NCBI GenBank assembly: GCA_964423615.1
Contig: CAYRFQ010000034.1
Coordinates: 1 to 64,000 of the forward strand
DNA from: CAYRFQ01 sp964423615
Lineage (GTDB): Bacteria; Planctomycetota; Planctomycetia; Gemmatales; Gemmataceae
Direction: 5' to 3'
DNA: 64,000 nucleotides
Part shown: piece after piece, positions 24,483 to 31,219 of the stretch
Layout: every line of letters starts with the position of its first letter
Numbering within the stretch: position 1 is the stretch's first letter
Program-made: the position numbers and the translations under genes
The notes under the pieces: model-generated
What the model was told of the DNA's origin: nothing
Database searches by the model: none
What the model saw: only the letters and a program-made list of their open reading frames with translations

Positions 24483-25976
24483 CTAGTGTTCTGAGCCCCC
24501 AAGTCCTTCCAGCCAGAATTCCATGGCGGTCCAAGGAACGCTCAACAACAGTTCCGTAATGTCCATGTTGGATAGCCGGGTGGCGAAGTCTCGCGAGTTC
24601 GGCAGAGCGAACCAACGATTTGGCAATTCCCGAGCAAAATGCTCCACGAATTCACGGAGGAGTACTTTGTTCGTTGGGTTCTCGCCAGAGCCGATGTCGG
24701 CGAGGACACCATTCAACGTGAAGGTCGTCTTGCGAAACAATAACAGGTCCGCCCCGACGCGTAATTTGGCTTGCCTGACGGCTTGATCGATCATGCCCAT
24801 GACCCTGGCGAATCCTGGGAAACTGCCGGGCTTGGTCTCATTCAAGCATTTCGAAACGATTTCCCCGAGGGCGGCGCGGTCAAGACGGTCTTGATCGCCC
24901 AAGCCTTGGAGAGCTGTCCGGATTCGGATGGGATTGCGTGTTAGCGTACCCAACAGCACCTGCGTCATGCAAACTCGCTCGCGTTCTCCCAACGACCCAA
25001 TGAGACTCCAGTCGAGGATGGCTAATCGGTTGTCGGGCGTGAGAAACAAGTTGCCGGCGTGGGGATCCGCATGAAAAACCGAAGGGCTGGCTTTTCGAAA
25101 GACTGGGTCAGCGATGAGAGCTTTGCTGACCAACTCGGCGATGTGCGATTTTGTGGCGAGGCAAGTGCGATCGTGGTCGGTGATCTTGACTCCCATTACG
25201 CGTTCCATGGCCGTAACGCGGGGAGTGCAATGATCAAGAACGGCAGGAATTTGGACTTGTGGCTCGTGTGCGTAGAACCCTTTGGCGGCAGTGAGATTGT
25301 GCTGCTCTAAATCGAGCCGAACTTCGTGTCTTAGTTTGTCTCGCACCTGTTCGAAGGCTTCTTGATAATCGAACTTTGGTATGTGGAGTTCGTCGCACCG
25401 TTGATCCAGATAGGCTCCGATCTGCTCGAACGAAGCCAGGTCCTCGTCGAGACGTTCTTCGATCTCTGGCTTGAGTATTTTGAAAACTCCCTCGGTCGTT
25501 TGATTGGAGGAGTGAAACGGTATCACCACGGCCACGCTGGCCTCGGCGATGGGATTCTCTGCCAACGAAATGCCGAGGGATTCGAGAGAGCCCAGTTCGT
25601 TGGCGAGTTCGGTCTTGATGGTTTCCATGGGAACTGATGGAGGGAGAGATTCGAGTTCCTGGAGGTGTCTTCTTAGCTCCGGTAAGATACTCTGATCTCT
25701 TGCAATCACTTGTCCTAGTTTTTGCAAGGCCGGACAGCCACGGGCTAGCAAACTAATCCGTTCGGAGGTTGTCGTGGTTGGAGGGAGATTGGCTTGTTCT
25801 TCGAAAATGGTAGACTGACGCGCCGTCGGGAGTCCATTGAGGAAGAGGACGAGCGCGTCGCTGACTGGTCGAGCGTATTGGGCATACTCCGACGGGAGTA
25901 CCGTCGCGACCGTCGATTGGTTGATGAGGATGTTCCAGTTGATCATGTTATCTGGTCGGTTTTGTGTCCGGCACAT
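24483..25976 (-). CDS. ABC1/UbiB-family atypical kinase
   Basis: A 497-residue protein of the ABC1/ADCK/UbiB family, ancient atypical kinases linked to isoprenoid-lipid (quinone) metabolism. The family KxGQ motif appears as ALQKLGQVIARD (about residue 85), followed by LPPSVP, the lysine-bearing strand GVFKILKPEIEERLDEDL (about 166), the catalytic loop VFHADPHAGNLFLTPDN (about 300) and the Mg-binding ILDWSLIGSLGERE. The Ala-rich loop typical of the family is not evident. There is no convincing transmembrane helix at the C-terminus. The start is uncertain: ATG 25976 and ATG 25946 (MINWNILINQ) both lack a good ribosome site. It sits just downstream of phaC on the same strand but 115 bp apart. 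Confidence 0.87.
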   Translation of the reverse strand: MCRTQNRPDNMINWNILINQSTVATVLPSEYAQYARPVSDALVLFLNGLPTARQSTIFEEQANLPPTTTTSERISLLARGCPALQKLGQVIARDQSILPELRRHLQELESLPPSVPMETIKTELANELGSLESLGISLAENPIAEASVAVVIPFHSSNQTTEGVFKILKPEIEERLDEDLASFEQIGAYLDQRCDELHIPKFDYQEAFEQVRDKLRHEVRLDLEQHNLTAAKGFYAHEPQVQIPAVLDHCTPRVTAMERVMGVKITDHDRTCLATKSHIAELVSKALIADPVFRKASPSVFHADPHAGNLFLTPDNRLAILDWSLIGSLGERERVCMTQVLLGTLTRNPIRIRTALQGLGDQDRLDRAALGEIVSKCLNETKPGSFPGFARVMGMIDQAVRQAKLRVGADLLLFRKTTFTLNGVLADIGSGENPTNKVLLREFVEHFARELPNRWFALPNSRDFATRLSNMDITELLLSVPWTAMEFWLEGLGGSEH

Positions 25977-26091
25977 GACAGCGAGTGTAGTACCTTCACT
26001 CGCTGGGTTTGCTATACGGTGAGAAGGGACAGGTCGTTGCCCAACTTCTTGGGATGTCCCAAGGCAAAGGGGTCCGGATCACTCGGTCCTC

Positions 26092-27177
26092 TCAACTCGC
26101 TCGATCAGAAATCCATTTCTCGATGTGTGGCCAGGTGTTTTTCTCAGCCCCACTACCGGCCATGATGCCGATGTGGCCTCCCTTGACGCGGAAGATCTCC
26201 TTGTCTTGGCTACCGATTCGATCCATGACTCCCTCGGATTGACACGGTGGAGTTATGTGGTCGCCCTCGGCGATTACGTTGAGTACGTTGGCACGTAGAT
26301 TGCTTAGAGACACTGGTTCGCCTCGCAGCACAAGGGTCCCCTCGACGAGCTTGTTCTCTTTGTAGAAATCGTTGATGAGTTGGCGATAAGCACCCCCAGC
26401 CATGGGAATGAGGTCGCGGACCCACGTGTTGATGGCATGCCATGATTCGACAACTTTGGGGTTGTCGATCCGATCCCAGAGATTCAGATAGTTGCCCACA
26501 AAGTTTTCGAAGGGCTTGAGAGTTTTGGCTCCGTAATCGATCACTTCGCCAGGGATGTTGCCGAACGAATCGGCCAACTTGTCGGCGTCGAACGCCTCAT
26601 CACTCGTCCACCGGCTGAACCCGCCCGTGGTCTTGTCTGCAAAATCCAGGGGGGCTGTTAAGAGGATCAGATCCTTGAGGCCGTCGTCTGGCCGGAGGCA
26701 TGCATAGAGAGTGGTTATGAGCGCACCCAGACACCAACCGAGCATGTTGAATTGGTCGGAATTGGAGGCTTCCTTCACTTTTCGGATGGCTCTGGGGAGG
26801 TACTCGAGAGTGTAGTCGCTGAAGTCCATGTCCTTGTCTTCCGGACCGGGTGCGCCCCAATCGAGAAGATAGAGATCATATCCCTTGTTGATCATGAACT
26901 CGGCAAAACTGTGTCCAGGACGTAAGTCCAGTACGTGAGGACGATTCATGATCGCAAAGACGAGAAGGAGCGGAATCTTGTGGCGTTTTTCCTCAGGGAC
27001 GACCGGAACATACCGGTACAGCTTGGTCTTGTTGAGGGTCCACACCAGTTGTTTAGGAGTTTGGGCGATCTTGGCGTCGGTCGTCACGAGTTGTTGAAAC
27101 TTCTGAGCCCGTTCGGCAATTTTCAGCAACTCGTCATTGATTTCTGTGGTGGTGGGAACTCGAGTGTCATTCGCCAT
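26092..27177 (-). CDS. phaC: Class III poly(3-hydroxyalkanoate) synthase catalytic subunit
   Basis: It polymerises (R)-3-hydroxyacyl-CoA into PHA at the granule surface. The 361-residue length and motifs are those of class III PhaC: the lipase-like box GWCLGA with nucleophile Cys149, Asp306 in AEGDHITPP and His335 in GGHIGIM, positions close to the Cys149/Asp302/His331 known for Allochromatium PhaC. The N-terminus is short, as in class III. Its start overlaps the end of the upstream phaE-like gene by 11 bp, which indicates coupled translation and a PhaC-PhaE complex. GGAAGACACAAA precedes the ATG. The locus diverges from the phasin and reductase genes. Confidence 0.95.
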   Translation of the reverse strand: MANDTRVPTTTEINDELLKIAERAQKFQQLVTTDAKIAQTPKQLVWTLNKTKLYRYVPVVPEEKRHKIPLLLVFAIMNRPHVLDLRPGHSFAEFMINKGYDLYLLDWGAPGPEDKDMDFSDYTLEYLPRAIRKVKEASNSDQFNMLGWCLGALITTLYACLRPDDGLKDLILLTAPLDFADKTTGGFSRWTSDEAFDADKLADSFGNIPGEVIDYGAKTLKPFENFVGNYLNLWDRIDNPKVVESWHAINTWVRDLIPMAGGAYRQLINDFYKENKLVEGTLVLRGEPVSLSNLRANVLNVIAEGDHITPPCQSEGVMDRIGSQDKEIFRVKGGHIGIMAGSGAEKNTWPHIEKWISDRAS

Positions 27178-27529
27178 TTTGTGTCTTCCGTTTGGCTGGG
27201 GTGCGTCGCTTGGTCTCGCTCATTGCGGCTTCCAAATCGTCGAGTCGCATTTCGATGTTGGTGAGCCGTTGAGCAAGTGCGTCGATGCTATCCCGGGTCG
27301 GCAGGTTTAGTTCGGTCAACGCCTTTGTCATAACAGTTTCGATCGTCTTGCGAAAAGGAGCAGACGTGGTGAGCCACAAATCGAGCATGGCTCCCGTAGC
27401 TTCGGCATAAGCTTTGTTATGCACCAATTGTGTCATCATGTTGGCCCAAGCAGTCATGTTGCTGTCTTGCATTTCCTTGAGCATGCCAGTTGGGTCGAAG
27501 GGGTTGAACTTGTCGTTGGTTTGGCTCAT
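27167..27529 (-). CDS. PhaE-like PHA synthase subunit / granule-associated protein
   Basis: A 120-residue helical protein. It starts MSQTNDKFNPFDPTGMLKEM, has WANMMTQLVHNKAYAEATGAMLDLWL and a coiled-coil-like end (LAQRLTNIEMRLDDLEAAMSE) with a basic tail (RRTPAKRKTQNGE). Class III synthases need a second subunit PhaE of about 350 residues; this is much shorter but matches the C-terminal half pattern (LNLPTRxDID-LxxRLxxLExxLDxLE) that binds PhaC. It overlaps phaC by 11 bp. The ribosome site is GGGAAAGG. It could also be called a phasin, but position and the C-terminal motif favour a synthase partner. Confidence 0.75.
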   Translation of the reverse strand: MSQTNDKFNPFDPTGMLKEMQDSNMTAWANMMTQLVHNKAYAEATGAMLDLWLTTSAPFRKTIETVMTKALTELNLPTRDSIDALAQRLTNIEMRLDDLEAAMSETKRRTPAKRKTQNGE

Positions 27530-28076
27530 GGGTGAACCTTTCCCGCTTCAGTTGGGTGGGCGGTCGATGCCGTCGTTCCTGATGAGGTCGGAATTCGAAG
27601 GTGGAATGGCGACGTGGCTGGTGACCGGGCAAAATGTCGTGGCCAGAACTTGCTCGTCCGCTCGCCCTCTTCACGTTGAGAGTTAGAAAAACATCGCTAT
27701 TTGAGACACTAGCGATAATTTTTGTTTTACGCCGATTTTTCTTCGAGGTCAATACGCCCCGGACCGATCCGAGGAGTTTCGGCGTCGTGCTGGATACTGT
27801 TTTATGGACTTTGCGGTTTGCCCAAAAGTCCTATAGTTCGAAATGTGGAAAAAATCTTGCAAAAGCAGCATCGATTCTCGGTTGTGAGCCATTCGGATAG
27901 AGAAACGGCGAGGTTTGAGCGGATCGGTCTTTTTTGCAATTGCAGCATATTGCCTTGTCTTTCTTTTTCGATCGGTGCACAATAAAGGATAGGTGTGTGA
28001 ATTCTAGTATCCACACAATTGTCGCTTGCTTGCGGGCAAGAGACAGACAACGAAGCCCGAGAGGGAGGACCTTCTG
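27530..28076. other. 547-bp divergent PHA control region
   Basis: Lies between the phaE-phaC and phasin-reductase transcripts. It is AT-richer than the flanking genes, with no coding frame of interest. The part nearest the phasin gene holds the palindrome and promoter-like pair annotated separately. Confidence 0.6.
27935..27983 (+). promoter_or_regulatory. Palindromic operator-like site and promoter before the phasin gene
   Basis: A perfect 10-bp palindrome TGCAATTGCA (27935-27944) is followed by a sigma70-like pair TTGTCT (27955-27960) and CACAAT (27978-27983) with a 17-bp spacer, about 95 bp before the phasin ATG. PhaR repressors of other bacteria bind TGC/GCA-rich palindromes near phasin promoters, so this is a candidate site. 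No phaR gene is in the window. Confidence 0.35.
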
Positions 28077-28490
28077 ATGTTCAGCAAAGTATTTGAGAAT
28101 CTGCGAAAGGCGACGGAGACGAACGTTCGTATGCAACAACAAATTTTTCAAAGGTGGATGAGTCTCTGGCCCGGAATCACCGAGACGTCTTCCATGGAGA
28201 AAGGTCACGTCGATGTCGAAAAGCTGCAGAAGCAATGGGCCGAAGCACTCAACGACATGCTCAAAAGGCAGCGAGAGGTGTACCAGACATCGTTCCAATT
28301 AGGACAAGAGAACGTCGAGAAAGCCCTTGCGCTCGGCGAGGCCAAGACGATTGAAGAGTTGCAAGCCAAAACGAAGGAACTTTGGTTGAAATGTTTAGAT
28401 AGCCTGCGCGAGACAAACGAGACGCAGGTACGAGAGTTTGTGGCAGCGACAGAAAAATGGCTTGACCTCGTGGGCAAGCCCGTAGCTTGA
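28077..28490 (+). CDS. Phasin (PHA granule-coating protein)
   Basis: A 137-residue amphipathic helical protein typical of phasins, which coat PHA granules and set their size and number. It has LRKATETNVRMQQQIFQRWM near the start, then VEKLQKQWAEALNDMLKRQR, EVYQTSFQLGQENVEKALAL, and a helical end LRETNETQVREFVAATEKWL. The start follows a strong GGGAGGA site. It is the first gene of the plus-strand arm of the PHA locus. The segment QKQWAEALNDMLKRQREVYQ matches the N-terminus of the reductase 500 bp downstream (SRNWSEAINNLISYQRDLFE), showing they share a granule-binding helix. Confidence 0.88.
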   Translation: MFSKVFENLRKATETNVRMQQQIFQRWMSLWPGITETSSMEKGHVDVEKLQKQWAEALNDMLKRQREVYQTSFQLGQENVEKALALGEAKTIEELQAKTKELWLKCLDSLRETNETQVREFVAATEKWLDLVGKPVA

Positions 28491-28999
28491 AAACGTTTCC
28501 GTAGGACGCCTTGCCAACCTGCCAAAAAGTTGGTCGCGAAACGATGGAACCCCTTGGGACGCGAACTAAATGATTGCCTGGTTTGTTGTATTGGTTGACC
28601 AGCTTGCACGCGTGCGAAACCCAAGGCACACAAAAAACACCTGGTGTGCCAGCGTCGCCAGTGAAAGCCATGGCGACTATGCCCTCATGAAAACGGACAC
28701 AGTGAATGGACAGCAATATTTTTCCTGTCGCCTCGGGGCTTGCGAATCATCTTTGTCAAACATTTGTCGGAGCAGTAAAAAGACTAACTGGGCGCCTGAG
28801 ATACGGCTGATTCCACCATCGCGAAGTCCCTGTGAGGGTCGCGGTTTTGGCCTCTCGCCGGCGTATCGGGGTGGTATAAAAGTATCCGACAAATCAATAA
28901 TGGATCGAGCACGATCAACGCGACCGCAAGGGCCAAGGAACTCGCGGCATGGCGGTCCTCCATGGGAAACACTAACCACGCCCAAAAGGAGGTAAGACG
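28491..28999. other. 509-bp gap between phasin and reductase genes
   Basis: No gene is seen. It holds a perfect 7-bp stem GGCACAC/GTGTGCC (28625-28650, loop AAAAAACACCTG) that may end most phasin transcripts, and just after it a GTCGCC/GGCGAC hairpin. The 3' edge provides the ideal ribosome site of the reductase gene. A separate promoter for the reductase is likely but was not pinned down. Confidence 0.5.
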
Positions 29000-30154
29000 A
29001 TGCGTAATTTCAATGAGACCTTGTCACGAAACTGGTCCGAAGCAATCAACAATTTGATTTCGTACCAGCGGGACTTGTTCGAGGTGCAGTACCAGGCTGG
29101 TCAGCGTGTTCTGGAGTCGATGTGGCGTTCGCCACAAGCCAACGGCGGGACGGAACATGAGGCCGCTACACCGGCTACTGAGGCAACTCCGAAAGCGAAC
29201 GGAGAGACTCAAAGTGCAGGAGCTTCCCAGGCAGGCCCAAAAGCGAATGAAGAGGCCAAAGCGGCTCCAGACAAACTAGCGGCACCCCAACCGCAACCAG
29301 CGGAAGCGGTACAGCCGCGTCGAGAGGCGAAACCGTCCCCGAAAATCCAAGGAAAGGTGGCTTTGGTCACGGGAGCGGCCAGTGGCATCGGTGAGGCCGT
29401 TGTCCGAAAATTCGTAGAGCATGGTGCCAAGGCCGTCATTCTTGTGGACTTGAACGAGCGAGTCAATGACCTGGCGGGTTCGATCAACGACGGTGAAGGA
29501 CGTGTGGTCGTCCATTCGAGGATTGGCGATACGACGGACGAGGAGTTTCGGAAGCATGTGTTTGATGAAGTTGTCGCCGAGCACGGGGTCGTCAGTATCT
29601 GCGTTCCTGCGGCTGGGATCACACGGGATCGTCTGGCCGTCAAGGTCGATAAAACCACTGGAAGTGCCAACATTTACCCAAAGGAAGATTTCCGGAAAGT
29701 CACCGAAGTCAATCTGATTGCACCGATCTATTGGGCCATGGAGATGGTAGCTCGGATCGCCGAGGACCGGTGGAAACAAGGGAAGAAGCGTTGGGTCCCT
29801 GAGGAAGGTGTTCAGGGAACGATCGTGCTCATCGGTTCGGTTTCATCGCAAGGGAATAAGGGACAGATTTCTTACGCTGTGGCGAAGGCAGGGCTCGAAG
29901 GTGCTGCCTCAACACTCATGAAGGAAGCCATCTTCTACGGAGTTCGTTGTGGAGTGATCCATCCAGGTTTCACGGACACACCGATGGTTCGTGCATTGGG
30001 AGAGGAATATATCGCCAAGAACATTCTCCCGTATACCCAGCTCCGTCGGCTGATCCGTCCTCAAGAGATCGCGGATGCTATTTGCTTCATGGTTTCTAAC
30101 TCGGCAGTCAGCGGCGAATTGTGGGCCGATGCTGGTTGGCATCCCTCAGTTTAG
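29000..30154 (+). CDS. Phasin-like/SDR fusion: putative granule-targeted acetoacetyl-CoA reductase
   Basis: A 384-residue two-part protein. Residues 1-46 copy the phasin helix of the upstream gene (LSRNWSEAINNLISYQRDLF). Residues about 47-112 are an Ala/Pro/Lys/Glu-rich flexible linker. Residues about 115-384 are a short-chain dehydrogenase/reductase with NADP-binding TGAASGIG (124-131), the NAG-type motif altered to PAAG, catalytic SVSSQGNKGQISYAVAKAG with Ser, Tyr and Lys, and the typical end ISGELWADAGW-like. By context it should reduce acetoacetyl-CoA to (R)-3-hydroxybutyryl-CoA (PhaB/FabG type) for PhaC. An AAAGGAGG site lies 7 bases before the ATG. The stop TAG is the first three bases of the adjoining MITE copy 2. 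A substrate other than acetoacetyl-CoA cannot be ruled out. Confidence 0.88.
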   Translation: MRNFNETLSRNWSEAINNLISYQRDLFEVQYQAGQRVLESMWRSPQANGGTEHEAATPATEATPKANGETQSAGASQAGPKANEEAKAAPDKLAAPQPQPAEAVQPRREAKPSPKIQGKVALVTGAASGIGEAVVRKFVEHGAKAVILVDLNERVNDLAGSINDGEGRVVVHSRIGDTTDEEFRKHVFDEVVAEHGVVSICVPAAGITRDRLAVKVDKTTGSANIYPKEDFRKVTEVNLIAPIYWAMEMVARIAEDRWKQGKKRWVPEEGVQGTIVLIGSVSSQGNKGQISYAVAKAGLEGAASTLMKEAIFYGVRCGVIHPGFTDTPMVRALGEEYIAKNILPYTQLRRLIRPQEIADAICFMVSNSAVSGELWADAGWHPSV

Positions 30155-30438
30155 AGCGGTTCACGGTTGTGTAGGGTACGGTTCGAAGTTGCCGAGGTCC
30201 TCAGACAAAGAACTTCTCAACCCAACCACCCCGCATCCTCAATCCTTCTCCACCGGGGCGGTCGGATGAATAAGAGTCGTGATTGTTCTGGAGTTCCGTG
30301 GGTTCCCACCCACGGCTAGGATCTATCGCCCCTGCGGGGCTGAAAATCAACAACACGACACTCGTTTATCCGACTGCCCGAGGGGAGAAGGACTTTGAAA
30401 ACGAAAAACTGTACCCAATACAAGCGAGAATCGGTTTG
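30152..30438 (+). mobile_element. MITE-like palindromic element, copy 2
   Basis: A 287-bp element. The left end is TAGAGCGGTTCACGGTTGTG; the right end, read on the minus strand, is ATCAAACCGATTCTCGCTTG then TATTGGGTACAG, an imperfect inverted repeat. Further in, CCTTCTCCACCGGGGCGGTC and GTCGGATGAATAAGAGTCGT are echoed in reverse on the right (CCTTCTCCCCTCGGGCAGTC; GTCGGATAAACGAGTGTCGT), so most of the element folds back on itself. The core has two hairpins, CCGTGGGT/ACCCACGG and CGCCCCTGCGGGGC. No transposase frame is present. The first three bases are the stop codon of the reductase gene. Confidence 0.82.
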
Positions 30439-30557
30439 ATGTCGGCTTCCTTGAGATTGGTCTGAGTTTCGAAATTCAAGACCGAGAAGTCATCACAAAC
30501 CAGTGGAATTTCGGTTCCAGTTTCATCCTCGAATGCTATTCCCATCGATCGTGGCAC
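30366..30557 (-). pseudogene. Short gene remnant truncated by MITE copy 2
   Basis: On the minus strand the sequence MGIAFEDETGTEIPLVCDDF, SVLNFETQTNLKEADIKPIL reads as protein-like for about 45 residues, then runs straight into the MITE terminus (ACIGYSFSFSKSF...). This suggests the element cut off the rest of a gene. There is no recognised family or ribosome site, and the call is tentative. Confidence 0.3.
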
Positions 30558-30578
30558 TAGCGAGACGCTTGTGCCACG
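30550..30578. repeat. Perfect two-tier hairpin
   Basis: CGTGGCAC-T-AGCG-AGA-CGCT-T-GTGCCACG forms an 8-bp outer stem and a 4-bp inner stem around a 3-nt loop with one T-T mismatch. A pyrimidine-rich tract follows (CCTTCATTTCTTTCC). I recall similar GTGGCAC...AGCG..CGCTTGTGCCAC hairpins as dispersed motifs in planctomycete genomes, which should be checked. It lies at the start of the short remnant annotated at 30366-30557. Confidence 0.55.
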
Positions 30579-31219
30579 CCTTCATTTCTTTCCATGGCCC
30601 CAATGCAAACGGGGAACGCTCCAATCCAACTTTTCGGAACTGCTTCTTCAACTAAAAAAGTCGTGCCAGCACTACAACCAAGAGTAGCTTTCGTGAACTG
30701 AAAAATTGGACACTTCGGAGGTATGGAAGTGTAAAATACTGGAGGCTTGAACCTCTTACGGATTTGGCATTAGGAAAAAGGTCAAGAAATTTCTTCAAGC
30801 CAGTTTCTTGCACAGGCCTCAGCACCGCAAAATCCGTTTTCGCTTCTTTAGAGAATTCTGGGAGGAATTGTTGCCAGTATGGAATCTGCTTCTGGTATCA
30901 TGCAATATTGGTGAGTGGAGTTGATATGTCGATCGCATTTACAGCAACTCACGACCCAGGCAAGAATTTCAGCGCGGAGGAAAAGCGCTCCTAAAACTTG
31001 TTGATGGTTTAACAAGACACCAACTCCACTGGCCAAATCGACTGATTTTGAATTTTCGCCCACATCCGGTTTTTCTGTTCGAGAACAACAGCGGGTCATC
31101 TACCGATTTCCTGCTCTACTTTTCTTTTCGAGGGTCGATGGATCTCGTTCTCACTCACACTTTTTTGCCGCCGTACCGACTCGAGGTGCAGGTCGGCTTT
31201 TTTGAAAGGACTACTGGAT
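30579..31219. other. 640-bp intergenic region before the acyl-CoA synthetase gene
   Basis: No convincing gene. A weak CCGAC/GTCGG hairpin followed by CTTTTTTG (about 31176-31204) lies just upstream of the next start and could act as an attenuator or as the terminator of an unseen leader. Confidence 0.4.
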
